Counted from the stretch's first letter, positions 1 through 8,930 are shown. The stretch is DNA of 64,000 nucleotides from Cupriavidus basilensis (GCF_008801925.2 NZ_CP062803.1:372001-436000), one strand, 5' to 3'. Made by a program: numbers and translations. The notes: generated by a model not told the origin, from the letters alone.

Positions 1-710
1 AGTCGGTCACGGTGGAGTAACGCAAGCGATAGCTGCAAGCCGCGCCGCACGGCATGGCCAGGAACGCCTGGCCGGCCGGACGGCATGGCCGGCATGGGTA
101 AGCGTCCATTCATGCCAGTTGCCGGTGGAGGGCGCGCGGCCCGGGGGTGGCTGGCTTCGCGCCGATGCTGGTCTCAGGATGGCCCCTCGGCTCGCCATCC
201 GCTATCGGTGAGTTGCCTACTTTGGTATCGGCTCCCGCCGCAGGTTCACTTCGTTCGTTTGGCGGACTTGAATAATCCCGGCCGATAGCCAAGAATCGCG
301 CACGGCTGTGTTCTCGCCGAAGACGTGCCCGGCAATGGGCCTCCTGCAGATCCAGGTCACCAGGTCATCAGGTCGCCAGATCAGCGGGAAGAAGACAAAA
401 AGATAAGAAGATAAAACACCAAATACGATAATGCGGACCAGGTGCTCTAGGAGTCCCGCCGCACACCTTGCCTCGGGAATGACTGAAGATTGGCTTGCGC
501 GGCGGCTCCTCTGCCGCCCAGGATTGCTGGCGTGCCCAGCTGGCGGAGTCACGCGCCTGCAGCCTCGCAATTCTTGTCGTCCCTGCATCCTGGCAGCGAG
601 CGGTCGCGGTCATGCGTCACGCAGTGCAGCAGGATCGGTCTTGTGATCCGGCCACCTGGTTTCGCCGCATGAGCGCCGCCGACCCGCGCTGGCACCATGG
701 CGCTGGCCTC
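1..710. other. Leading stretch without a supported gene
   Basis: I see no convincing coding region here. The open frames are short, overlap on both strands and resemble no family I know. An A/T-rich pocket around 391-432 stands out from the GC-rich surroundings and could hold the promoter of the sensor kinase gene that follows. The kinase reading frame stays open back to 495, but its upstream residues look like translated non-coding sequence. Confidence 0.5.
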
Positions 711-2636
711 ATGCTGGCCCGCCGCCTCCATGCGGCCGGTCTCATCGGCATGCTGGCCTGGCTGCTGGTGGCGCGGGCCTGGGCCGCCGATGCCGGCCCG
801 CTACCCCTGCAAAGCCCCGACGTGTCCTGGTTGCGCGATCCGGGCGGGCGGCTCACGATCGCGCAGGTTGCCGCGCGTGCCAACGGATTCGAGCCATTGC
901 GCGGCGGCCTGAGCGAGGGTTTTACCCGTGACGTGGTCTGGCTCAAGGTGGTGCTGCCCGCGACGGCCCAGGGTGGCGAGCGCTGGCTGGAGCTCTGGCC
1001 GGGGGCGCTTGACGATGTGCGCCTGTACCAGGCGGCAGCAAACGGCGCCTGGGTGGAGCGCCGCAGCGGCAACGCGCTGCCCTTCGAGGCCCGCGACGGC
1101 CCCGATGGGCGTAATCGCAACCTGGCCTTCCGGCTTGCGCAGCCGCAGCCGGGCGATGTGCTCTACCTGCGCATCCGGACCACCGGCACGATGGTGGTGG
1201 CGTTGCGGCTGTGGCATGGGTCCGAGCTGCGCGCGGCAAGCGCGGCTGCCAACATCGGCTATGGCATGCACCTGGGTTTCGTGGCCACGGCGGTGCTGTT
1301 CTACCTGGGCGGCTGGCTGCTGACCCGCCGCGCGCTCTACGGTGCTTTTTCCCTGCTCGTGGCAGTGGCGACCCTGCGCTGGTTTGCCGCTGACGGACTG
1401 GCCAGCCAGTTTCTCTTTCCGCACGATGCCACCGTGCCGCTCTTGGCCACCAAGGCCCTGGTGGGGCTGCAATGGGCGTGCGCCAGCCTGTTCGTGATCT
1501 GCCTGCTGCAGTTGCGCGAGCGCGCGCCGTATCTGCTGGCCTATTACCGGGGCCTCATGCTGATGGGCCTGGCGGTCGCCTTGTCGTCATCGAGCGATCA
1601 CTACGGTACTGCGGTCTGCGCGCTCTATATCGGGGTATTGCTGGGGCAATTACTCTCGATACCCCTCTATCTTCGCCTGTGGCGCACCGGAGGCGCTTCC
1701 GGACGGCTGGTCGCGGCTTCGCTCTCGTTGTATTGCCTCATCATCCTGCCTGGCTGCCTTGGCGCGTTCGGCCTGTTGCCGCTGAGCCTCGTCACGATGC
1801 AGAGCGCACACCTGCTCGACCTGCCGTTGATGCTGACGCTGCACCTGACCATTGTGCTGCGCGTGCGCGAAGCGGAAAGCGGGCGCAAGCGGGAGCGGGA
1901 GCAGGCCTGCGAGGCGATGGCATCCTCCCTGCGCGAGCGGCGTGCGTTCGAGGAGCAGAGCCGTTTGCTCGCGATGATGACGCATGAGGTTCGCACGCCG
2001 GTGGCGGTGATCGATGCCGCGGCCTATAGCCTGCGCCTGCTCGATGACATCGGCGGCGACCGCGCGCAGCGCGAGAGCCGCTACCAGAGCATCCAGCTGG
2101 CCGTGCGGCGACTGAAACTCCTGATGGAGCTGGCCGAGGCGCGCGAGCGGCTGGTGCCGGGCGAACAGCAGCTCGACACTGGGCCGTTTGGCTTCGCCGA
2201 ACTCAGCCGGGACGTGCTCGCGTCGCTGGAGCCGCAAGCGGCGGCCCGGGTATCCCTGGAGGCCGGGGCCGGGTTGCCGCAGCTCGATGGGGATGTCCGC
2301 CTGCTGCATTTCGCCTTGCTCAACCTGCTCGACAACGCGCTCAAGTACGCCTACCCGGCGAGCCGCATCCTGATCGACATCGCCGCTGGCATGCGCGAGG
2401 GCGTGCGCGGCGTGGCCTGGCGCATTCGCGACCAGGGGCCCGGCATACCCTTGGGCAAGGAAGACGTGATCTTCGAGAAATTCCGCCGGCTCGGCGAAAT
2501 TGCCGACCAGCCCGGCCTCGGGTTGGGCCTGCCGCTGGCGCGCAAGATCATGGAGCTGCATGGCGGGACCCTGCGCTGCGATCCGGGTTGGCGCGAAGGG
2601 GCCTGCTTCGTGGCGTGGCTGCCGGAGGCCGCATGA
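711..2636 (+). CDS. 7TMR-DISM sensor histidine kinase
   Basis: Membrane sensor kinase of a two-component system, 641 residues from the chosen start. A signal peptide (residues 1-25, ending AWA) is followed by a periplasmic 7TMR-DISM-type sensing domain (about 30-165), seven hydrophobic segments (about 180-385), a charged coiled linker, a HisKA domain with phospho-acceptor His425 in THEVRTP, and a HATPase domain with the N box (LLNLLDNALKYA), G1 (DQGPGIP) and G2 (GLGLGLPLA). The 7TMR-DISM domain usually senses small carbohydrate-like or other extracellular ligands; the ligand here is unknown. The stop overlaps the next gene's start (ATGA), so kinase and regulator are translationally coupled. 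The start was chosen because it begins a clean signal peptide; ATGs at 612 and 669 are alternatives and none has a strong ribosome binding site. Confidence 0.88.
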   Translation: MLARRLHAAGLIGMLAWLLVARAWAADAGPLPLQSPDVSWLRDPGGRLTIAQVAARANGFEPLRGGLSEGFTRDVVWLKVVLPATAQGGERWLELWPGALDDVRLYQAAANGAWVERRSGNALPFEARDGPDGRNRNLAFRLAQPQPGDVLYLRIRTTGTMVVALRLWHGSELRAASAAANIGYGMHLGFVATAVLFYLGGWLLTRRALYGAFSLLVAVATLRWFAADGLASQFLFPHDATVPLLATKALVGLQWACASLFVICLLQLRERAPYLLAYYRGLMLMGLAVALSSSSDHYGTAVCALYIGVLLGQLLSIPLYLRLWRTGGASGRLVAASLSLYCLIILPGCLGAFGLLPLSLVTMQSAHLLDLPLMLTLHLTIVLRVREAESGRKREREQACEAMASSLRERRAFEEQSRLLAMMTHEVRTPVAVIDAAAYSLRLLDDIGGDRAQRESRYQSIQLAVRRLKLLMELAEARERLVPGEQQLDTGPFGFAELSRDVLASLEPQAAARVSLEAGAGLPQLDGDVRLLHFALLNLLDNALKYAYPASRILIDIAAGMREGVRGVAWRIRDQGPGIPLGKEDVIFEKFRRLGEIADQPGLGLGLPLARKIMELHGGTLRCDPGWREGACFVAWLPEAA

Positions 2637-3433
2637 CTGTCACCGCCGCGCTTGCCGCCCTCACTGCTTCCGATGGCGCCCCTACCGCGATGCCCGAAGG
2701 GAGGGCCAGGAGGATTCCCATTGCGCTGGTCGAGGACAACGAGCGGCTGCGCATGGAGCTGGCCTTTCACTTGACCCACGCCGGCTATGCCGTCGCAAGC
2801 CTGGCCGATGCAGCCGCGCTGGACGCGCACCTGGCCAGCCAGCCGTGCCGGCTGCTGATACTGGACCTGGGCCTTCCGGATGAGGATGGGCTGTCCATCT
2901 GCGAGCGCCTGCGCCGGACCCGGCCAGACCTGGGCATCGTCATGCTGACCGCGCGCGGCATGGCCCACCACCGGCTCGCCGGGCTGCGCGGCGGCGCCGA
3001 TGCCTATCTCGTCAAGCCGGCGCGCACGGAAGAGCTGCTGCTGGTGATCGCCAACCTGCTGCGCCGCCTTGACCCCGTGACGCCCGACGCTCCATTGCCG
3101 CCGGCTGCCGGCGCGCCCGCGCCGGCCTGGTGCCTCGATGCGCGCCGTCTCATGGCCATCACGCCAGATGGCAACCCGCTCCCGCTCACGCGCGTGGAAG
3201 GCCAGCTGCTAAGGGCCTTGCGGCGCAGAGCGCCCGATCCCGCCGGCCGCCGCCAATTGGTGGAAGCGCTGGGTGGCAACTACCTTGACTTCGACGAGCA
3301 CCGGCTCGATGTCGCCATCAGCCGGTTGCGCGGCAAGCTCTCGCAGGCTTGGCCGCATGGCCCGGCGATCCGCACGGTGCGTGGCGTCGGCTACCTGCTG
3401 GTGCAGCGCTGGCTGGACCAGGCTGAGGGATAG
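2633..3433 (+). CDS. OmpR/PhoB-family response regulator
   Basis: Cognate response regulator of the upstream kinase (4-base ATGA overlap, 266 residues). The receiver domain (about 28-145) has the acidic pair Glu34-Asp35, phospho-acceptor Asp78 in LILDLGLP, the switch Thr in MLTARG and the conserved Lys in YLVKPA. The C-terminal winged helix (about 165-262) ends with the usual family pattern of IRTVRGVGYLL. The first 27 residues are an extra Ala-rich leader not needed for the fold; the overlap with the kinase stop still favours this start. Family members bind DNA as tandem dimers on direct repeats. Such repeats lie 50-80 bases downstream and are annotated separately. Confidence 0.9.
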   Translation: MTVTAALAALTASDGAPTAMPEGRARRIPIALVEDNERLRMELAFHLTHAGYAVASLADAAALDAHLASQPCRLLILDLGLPDEDGLSICERLRRTRPDLGIVMLTARGMAHHRLAGLRGGADAYLVKPARTEELLLVIANLLRRLDPVTPDAPLPPAAGAPAPAWCLDARRLMAITPDGNPLPLTRVEGQLLRALRRRAPDPAGRRQLVEALGGNYLDFDEHRLDVAISRLRGKLSQAWPHGPAIRTVRGVGYLLVQRWLDQAEG

Positions 3434-3482
3434 CGCCGGGAGGCCGGCGGTGAGCGGTTTTGAGCTTGTTGCGTGCTCGCGA

Positions 3483-3512
3483 GAGTTTGTGCGTATTTGT
3501 GAGTATTTGTGA
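3483..3512 (+). repeat. Three tandem 10-bp repeats, possible response-regulator site
   Basis: Two perfect copies of GTATTTGTGA (3493-3502 and 3503-3512) follow a degenerate copy (3483-3492, GAGTTTGTGC). A spacing of one helical turn is what OmpR-family regulators use. The site lies between the response regulator stop and the small gene at 3659, so it may control that gene. This role is inferred from position and spacing only. Confidence 0.4.
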
Positions 3513-3658
3513 GCTTTGCCGGCAAGGATTTTTGTATGCTCACCCACCCGTCACGGGGCTGGCCGGTCGGCTTAAAGGTGCCGTGCGCCGCGCGGGAAAC
3601 CTCAATGCCCGCCACACCCGGAAAAAAGCGTCAGAAGCATAAGTAGCGTGGAGCAAGA

Positions 3659-3979
3659 ATGAGGCAGAGCGAGCTATTGGGAAGAGTGGCCAACGGGGCG
3701 ATCCTGCGCATCGCTCGCGATCCCTGGGGCAGGCTCTTGCCAAGCGTCGTACTGGTGGACCCTGGCGCGCAAGGCAACGACGAAATCGTTCACCGCTGGC
3801 AGATCCGCAAGATGATGGATTCAGGCTTGCTGCAGTACGACGGCAGCACGACCGAGGACTCCAGCATGTACGTCCCGACCTCCGCCGGGCTTGCGATTGG
3901 CAATGCGTGGAACCGGGCGAAGGCGAGGGCCGCGGCGGCCGGGGCAGCTGCCGCCGGCCCGGCGCAGGGCTCGGACTAG
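3659..3979 (+). CDS. Small protein of unknown function
   Basis: A 106-residue protein I cannot assign to a family. The middle (about 38-85) alternates helix-like and strand-like segments, with a pattern of WQIRKMMDSGLL followed by a threonine/serine-rich turn and TSAGLAIG that resembles the helix-wing layout of small winged-helix proteins. That is a weak structural impression, not a match. The C-terminus is an alanine-rich tail. A GGAG six bases upstream of the ATG supports this start. It follows the two-component pair after a 225-base gap that contains tandem 10-bp repeats, so it may be a target of that system. It converges with the diguanylate cyclase gene, with one base between the stops. 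Confidence 0.6.
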   Translation: MRQSELLGRVANGAILRIARDPWGRLLPSVVLVDPGAQGNDEIVHRWQIRKMMDSGLLQYDGSTTEDSSMYVPTSAGLAIGNAWNRAKARAAAAGAAAAGPAQGSD

Positions 3980-3980
3980 A

Positions 3981-5282
3981 TCAGTCCTGGCTCGTCACGC
4001 AGTTCCTGCCCGCGGCCTTTGCCTGGTAAAGGGCCTTGTCGGCCGCTGCCAGCACATCGTCCAGCGTGCCCCCGGCGCCAGATATCGTGGCGCAACCCAG
4101 ACTTACCGTGCAGCGGATGTCCATGCCATTGAAGTGGAACACGTGCTGCTCCACCGCTTGCCGGATGCGCTGCGCCGTCGCCCTGGCGCCATCCGCATCG
4201 GTCGACGGCAGCAGCAGGGCAAACTCCTCCCCGCCCAGCCGGGCAATGATATCGATGGCGCGCAGCACGCCCTGGCAGCAGGCCACCAGTTCCTTGAGGA
4301 CATGGTCGCCCGCCGCGTGGCCGAGGCTGTCGTTGATGGCCTTGAAATGGTCGGCGTCCAGCATGACGACCGACAAGGGCTGCCGCAGGCGCCGGGCACG
4401 CACCACTTCCGCCTCGCCGACGTCGAAGAAATGCCCGCGGTTGGCGGCCCCCGTCAGGTGGTCCCTGGTGAGCAGCTCCTTGACCTTGTCGACGCTGAGC
4501 TTGCGTTCCGTGACATCGCGCAGCACGACCGAGTAGCCGGAAACCTTGCCGTCGATCTCCTCCAGCGCCGCCACCAGCAACTGGCCCCAGTAACGCCGGC
4601 CGTCACGGGTGACGCACCATAGCTCTTCCAAATGCCAGCCGCTTTCGCGCGTGAGCCGGAGCTGCTCGTCGACCCGCGCGGGGAAGTCGCTGTCCGGATG
4701 GCAGAACAGGCGCAGCGTGGCGCCTTCCACGTCCTGCAGTTCGAAGCCGGTTTGACGCTGGCCGGACTGGTTCCAGCTGTCGATCCGGCCGGTGGCGTCC
4801 AGGGAGAAGAAGGCGAAATCATTCACCGCCGAATAGACCGCGGCGAGCCAGGATTCGGTCTGCTTGAGGCTGCGCTCCTGTGCCACTACCTTCGATATGT
4901 CAGTGAGCACCACCATCGTGCAGTCCTGGGCGACGCGCAGCATGGAGCAGGACAGGACATTGGGCTCGTGCTGCTTGCGCGTGGGCAGGAAGATGCGGTG
5001 GTTCTCGCAGATATAGCCGCGCTCATGCGCGAACGTGGCCGCCATGCTCCTTAGCTCAGGCGCCAGGTCTTCGAACACGGTGAAGAGATTGTCCAGGCTG
5101 CCCGTGCGCGAGATGGGCATCAACACCTGGGCTGCCTTGGGGTTTGCCATCGCCACGTTGCCGGATGCGTCGATGCGCAGGATGCCTGCCGGAGACATAT
5201 AGAGGAAGGTCAGCAACTCCTCGTTCTCGGCCGCGAGAGCGGCCAGGTCGTCCCGGCTCTGCCCAGGATGTGCCATTGCCAT
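3981..5282 (-). CDS. PAS-PAS-GGDEF diguanylate cyclase
   Basis: Cytoplasmic 433-residue protein predicted to make cyclic-di-GMP. Two PAS domains (about 20-120 and 140-260) precede a GGDEF domain (about 272-430). The active site reads GGEEF, which is catalytically competent, and an RxxD inhibitory site (RAID) sits at the usual distance before it, suggesting feedback inhibition by product. No membrane segment is visible. It is the last gene of a four-gene minus-strand operon; seven bases separate it from the PYP-like gene, which makes the cyclase the most obvious partner of that small sensor. A start two codons later (MAHPG) is also possible. Function is confident; the PAS signals are not known. 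Confidence 0.9.
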   Translation of the reverse strand: MAMAHPGQSRDDLAALAAENEELLTFLYMSPAGILRIDASGNVAMANPKAAQVLMPISRTGSLDNLFTVFEDLAPELRSMAATFAHERGYICENHRIFLPTRKQHEPNVLSCSMLRVAQDCTMVVLTDISKVVAQERSLKQTESWLAAVYSAVNDFAFFSLDATGRIDSWNQSGQRQTGFELQDVEGATLRLFCHPDSDFPARVDEQLRLTRESGWHLEELWCVTRDGRRYWGQLLVAALEEIDGKVSGYSVVLRDVTERKLSVDKVKELLTRDHLTGAANRGHFFDVGEAEVVRARRLRQPLSVVMLDADHFKAINDSLGHAAGDHVLKELVACCQGVLRAIDIIARLGGEEFALLLPSTDADGARATAQRIRQAVEQHVFHFNGMDIRCTVSLGCATISGAGGTLDDVLAAADKALYQAKAAGRNCVTSQD

Positions 5283-5289
5283 GGCGCGC

Positions 5290-5655
5290 CTATCGCTGGA
5301 TCAGCACATAGCGCCGATCGCGGCCGGGATCCTTGAGCAGGCGCAGCTTGACCGGCGTGGGGCGCATGCGCAGGGTGAGTACATAGTCGATGGTTTCGTC
5401 CAGCAAGTCGGCGTCCTCGAAGCGCTGGGCCACCATGAAATTGTTCATGCAGATGGCCACTTCGGCAAAGAAATGCCGGCCGAGCACCCGCTCCGGGGAC
5501 AATCCCGCGAGCCGCGACTCGGTGGCGTTGTAACGCTCGACGATGCCCGTCGACGCAAAGCCGATGGTGCCGAAGGGCAGGGCGTCGGCGTCCTGCGCCG
5601 AAAGGCTATCCAGCTGCTCCAGCGAAATTTCCGAAAAACTCATCCTCATCCTCAT
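5290..5655 (-). CDS. Photoactive yellow protein (PYP)-like single-PAS protein
   Basis: A 121-residue stand-alone PAS protein that aligns along its length with photoactive yellow protein. With the ATG at 5655, the PYP chromophore-pocket residues fall at identical numbers: Tyr42 and Glu46 (in YNATE, 5518-5532) and the chromophore-attaching Cys69 (codon 5449-5451, in VAICM). Phe28-Gly29, Gly51, Gly59, Phe62-Phe63 and Val66-Ala67 also match. Differences include position 50 (Thr to Ala), 52 (Arg to Leu) and 68 (Pro to Ile). PYP binds p-coumaric acid as a thioester and acts as a blue-light receptor. Many PYP-like PAS proteins are annotated without proof of chromophore binding, and no tyrosine ammonia lyase or coumaroyl ligase gene lies nearby. 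Longer starts (TTG at 5676) and a shorter one (5643) exist. It sits inside a cyclic-di-GMP operon. Confidence 0.8.
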   Translation of the reverse strand: MRMRMSFSEISLEQLDSLSAQDADALPFGTIGFASTGIVERYNATESRLAGLSPERVLGRHFFAEVAICMNNFMVAQRFEDADLLDETIDYVLTLRMRPTPVKLRLLKDPGRDRRYVLIQR

Positions 5656-5697
5656 TATCCAATCCGGGGTTAACAATGCCTGCAGCCAGCACCGCGC

Positions 5698-7140
5698 CTA
5701 CCTGTGCTCGGCAGACCTGAGGAAACTCGCCGAGATCTCCCGCGTCAGCAGGCCGATGGCTTCCATCTCCCCATCCGACAGCCCGCCCGTGCAGGCCGTC
5801 GAGCCCCAGTCTCCGCAGATCATGGCGACGCAGCGATTCTTGATCATCACGGGCGCCAGCAGGATGGAGCGGGCATCGGGCATCTGTTCCCGATACCAGC
5901 GGGGCACGCGGTGCGCCACCTCTTTGCCGAAGGAGTCTTCGAGCAGCAGCGGCTTGTTGCCGATGGCGGCAAAGTGAAAGATATCGGGAACGAAGCCTTC
6001 TTCGAAGGATAGCGCCTCCATCTTCTCGCGCATGCCCTCGCCAAATCCTACCCGTGCGCCAAAACGCTTCGCCATCGGGTTGAGCAGCATGAGGAAGCAA
6101 TGCGAGAAGTTCAGCGCCTGCATGGCCGATTCGAGCACCAGCGGCGCCAGCTCGGAGACCGGCAACTCGCCGCCCTCGCGCTTGACTTCCTGCAGGCTTT
6201 GCTGAAGGCGCTTGAGGGCATCCTTCGGCTTGCCGGCATTCAGTGCCGGGGTGGCCTCGGCCGCTTCGGGCGACTCCGCATTGGTCATGGAAACGTTCAG
6301 CGCCAGAGCCTGCCGGACTGCGCTTTCCACCACACCGGCTTGCAGGCCCAGTGCTTCGGCGTGATCCAGCAGCAAGGCCTGGACCTCTTCCTGCGGCGCG
6401 TCCCTGGCCACCAGCGTGGCGGCGCGGGAGGAGATGTTGGCAATCGCGCCCAACCAGTCGGCGTGGGATTCCAGCACCGAATCCGCGTCGAAACGCTGGC
6501 AGCGCATCGACGTCGCGATCAGGCTGGGCAGCCTCCATTTGATCGCCGCCGCTGCCGCGATGTCTTCGAGGGTGACGCCCAGCACTTGCTGGCACGCTTC
6601 GCTTTCCTTCTCGGAGTCACCCTTGCACAGGGCCTGGATCTGTTCCCACTCCTCGGCGAAGTAGAAGACCAGAAGCAGGCGGCTCATGTGGTGCATCAAC
6701 GTGCACACCACGGCTTCTTCCCCCTGCCTGATGCCTTGGGCGTTGCTGAGCGCGCGCGTGAACTCGCCGGCGATCAGGGCCTGCTTCAGTTCAGTGGACG
6801 CTTGTGGCCGGTTGATGGCCACCCCGGAGAAATAATCCAGCAACTGGACCCCGAGCGTGAGGTGGCTGATCGCTTCGACTCCCAGGACCAGGATGGCGCG
6901 CGACACCGTCGTGACTTCGCCCCCGAACGAGCGATACATGGCGGAGTTGGCCAGGCGTATGACCTTCTGCGACAAGCTGAAATCGGACAGCACGCCCGCA
7001 GCCATTTCGCCGACGCTGGTGTCGCTGTTCAGTGTCTTGAAAACGTTGTCGATGCAGAACTGCAGCGTGGGGAAATCCCCTTGCTGCGCCATGCGGCTCC
7101 AGAGTGTCTCGAAGAATGTGTTGCTTGAAGGGTTTGACAT
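5698..7140 (-). CDS. HDOD and GAF domain signalling protein
   Basis: A 480-residue soluble protein. The N-terminal half (about 10-230) is an HDOD domain, a catalytically inactive relative of HD phosphohydrolases used as a protein-interaction module. The helical pattern around LSDFSLSQKVIRLANSA and ILVLGVEAISHLTLG is typical. The C-terminal part (about 300-475) looks like a GAF domain that may bind a small ligand. HDOD proteins commonly act with cyclic-di-GMP enzymes in motility and biofilm control. It is the second gene of the operon, 8 bases after the PAS-GGDEF-EAL gene and about 42 bases before the PYP-like gene. The family call is good; its partner and ligand are unknown. Confidence 0.85.
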   Translation of the reverse strand: MSNPSSNTFFETLWSRMAQQGDFPTLQFCIDNVFKTLNSDTSVGEMAAGVLSDFSLSQKVIRLANSAMYRSFGGEVTTVSRAILVLGVEAISHLTLGVQLLDYFSGVAINRPQASTELKQALIAGEFTRALSNAQGIRQGEEAVVCTLMHHMSRLLLVFYFAEEWEQIQALCKGDSEKESEACQQVLGVTLEDIAAAAAIKWRLPSLIATSMRCQRFDADSVLESHADWLGAIANISSRAATLVARDAPQEEVQALLLDHAEALGLQAGVVESAVRQALALNVSMTNAESPEAAEATPALNAGKPKDALKRLQQSLQEVKREGGELPVSELAPLVLESAMQALNFSHCFLMLLNPMAKRFGARVGFGEGMREKMEALSFEEGFVPDIFHFAAIGNKPLLLEDSFGKEVAHRVPRWYREQMPDARSILLAPVMIKNRCVAMICGDWGSTACTGGLSDGEMEAIGLLTREISASFLRSAEHR

Positions 7141-7148
7141 GACGGCGT

Positions 7149-8930
7149 CTACTTCGAGAACACTTGGGCACTGCCAAGCTGCAGCGTGCCGGCTTGCGCC
7201 TGGTCCACGAACCGGGCCGGGCTCATTGCCTTCGCATAGCGCCAGCCCTGCACCAGCTCACAGCCTTGCTCGGCCAGCAGCTGGCTTTGCTCGTCCGACT
7301 CCACGCCTTCGGCGATGGCCACCAGCCCGAGTTCCCGCGCGAGCGACAACACGGCAAACACGATGGTCCGCGCATGCGGGGAGTCCATCATGTCGGCCAC
7401 AAAGCTCTGGTCGATCTTCAGTGCCGAGAGCGGGAAGCGGCGCAGGTAGGACAAGCTCGAGTACCCCGTGCCGAAGTCGTCGACCGCGAACCGCACGCCC
7501 AGTGCGCGCAACTCCGTCAGCAAGTCCTGCGCCGCCTCCGGGTCGGTCATCAGCGCGCCTTCCGTGATCTCCAGGACCAGCCGGTGCGAGCTGATGCCGG
7601 AATCCTTGATGGCCCGCCTGACGCTGTCCGCGAAGCCGGGGTGCCTGAACTGGACCGGAGAGACATTGACCGATATGTATCCCACGTCCAGCCCGAGCGC
7701 GTCCCAGCTTGCCAGCTGCGCACAGGCGCAGCGCAGCGCCCACGCCCCGAGATGGTTGATGAGGCCGTTATGCTCCGCAACCGGGATAAACACGGCCGGC
7801 GGGACGGACCCCGTCGGGTGTTGCCACCGCATCAGTGCCTCGACCGCGCAGACCTTGCCGGAGCCGGGCCACACGATCGGCTGGTAGTGAAGCAGGAACT
7901 CGCCGTTCTGGACGGCCTCGAACATGTTCTGTTCGATCCGGAACTGCTCGTCCAGCCGATGCTCCAGCTCCGGCGTGTAGACACAGTATCGATTCTTGCC
8001 CTGCGCCTTGGCGTCATACATGGCCAGGTCCGCACGCTTGAGCAATTGCGACTCGGACTGATGGGCCAGCGCGCCAAAGGTGAGCCCCAGGCTGGTGGTG
8101 ACGCGGATCTGGCAACCGGCCAGGTGAAAAGGCTGCCTGCAGACATGGATCACCTTCTCCACGATGCCGATGGCGGCGGCTTCCGAGGCGATACCGTCGA
8201 GCAGCAGCACGAACTCATCGCCGCCCAGCCGCGCGACCATGTCCGTCGGGCGAACCGCCCCGAGCAGCCGCACGCTGACTTGCTTGAGCAAGGCGTCGCC
8301 AAATTCATGGCCCAGCGAGTCGTTGACCTTCTTGAACCCGTCGAGGTCCATCAGGGCAAGCGCAAATGGCGCCTTTCCCCTGCCATCTTCGGTGAAGTAC
8401 CCGGCAATGCGTTCGCGCACCATGGCACGGTTGCCTACGCCGGTGAGCGGGTCGCGAAAGGACGCCTCGATGAGTCGTTCTTCGTTGTCGACCCAGTCGG
8501 TCACGTCGTAGCCAAACAGCAGCAAGCTCGGGCTGCCGTCCTCGTCGGCATGGCGGCACACACGCAGGTCCAGCCAGCGGCTTTCGCCGACGCCGCCCGA
8601 GAAGCGGATGCGGCCGGTCTTGCAAGGCGCTTCCTGCTCGCAGGCACGCAGCAGCTCGGCAAGCTGCTCGCGCTGCTCGAACGAGACGACATCCAGGATC
8701 GAGGATTTGAGAAGGTATTCCCGGGGGTAGGCAAGTAGCTGCGCCGAGGCTTCGGTTGCCAGGATGATATGGCCCGCGACATCGATCTGCAGGGCGAGCG
8801 CGCCCGAAGCCTCGAGCAATGCCCAGGCATCCCGCGCCGATCCCCCGGCGGATAACAGTGGGTTCCGGTCGGAGGATGGCCATTCAGGGGGCTCCGCCGC
8901 TAGAACTGCGTCATACGTAAACGACGTCAT
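7149..8930 (-). CDS. PAS-GGDEF-EAL cyclic-di-GMP enzyme
   Basis: First gene of the four-gene operon, 593 residues and soluble. A PAS domain (about 30-150) is followed by a GGDEF domain (about 165-325) with an intact GGDEF motif and RxxD inhibitory site (RPTD), then an EAL domain (about 340-585) with the EAL signature (EALMRWQHP) and DDFGTGYSSL loop-6 motif. Both catalytic halves look intact, so it could make or degrade cyclic-di-GMP; which dominates cannot be read from sequence. Expression should start in the 8931-9251 gap, which it shares with the divergent thioesterase gene. Confidence 0.92.
   Translation of the reverse strand: MTSFTYDAVLAAEPPEWPSSDRNPLLSAGGSARDAWALLEASGALALQIDVAGHIILATEASAQLLAYPREYLLKSSILDVVSFEQREQLAELLRACEQEAPCKTGRIRFSGGVGESRWLDLRVCRHADEDGSPSLLLFGYDVTDWVDNEERLIEASFRDPLTGVGNRAMVRERIAGYFTEDGRGKAPFALALMDLDGFKKVNDSLGHEFGDALLKQVSVRLLGAVRPTDMVARLGGDEFVLLLDGIASEAAAIGIVEKVIHVCRQPFHLAGCQIRVTTSLGLTFGALAHQSESQLLKRADLAMYDAKAQGKNRYCVYTPELEHRLDEQFRIEQNMFEAVQNGEFLLHYQPIVWPGSGKVCAVEALMRWQHPTGSVPPAVFIPVAEHNGLINHLGAWALRCACAQLASWDALGLDVGYISVNVSPVQFRHPGFADSVRRAIKDSGISSHRLVLEITEGALMTDPEAAQDLLTELRALGVRFAVDDFGTGYSSLSYLRRFPLSALKIDQSFVADMMDSPHARTIVFAVLSLARELGLVAIAEGVESDEQSQLLAEQGCELVQGWRYAKAMSPARFVDQAQAGTLQLGSAQVFSK

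Noticed and set aside
495..710. Upstream extension of the sensor kinase by 72 codons
   Set aside because: The added residues lack family similarity and would bury the clean signal peptide that starts at 711.
1650..2561. 303-codon minus-strand frame inside the sensor kinase gene
   Set aside because: It is the antisense shadow of the kinase; the residues are His/Gln/Ala-rich low complexity with no family pattern, while the plus strand has clear kinase motifs.
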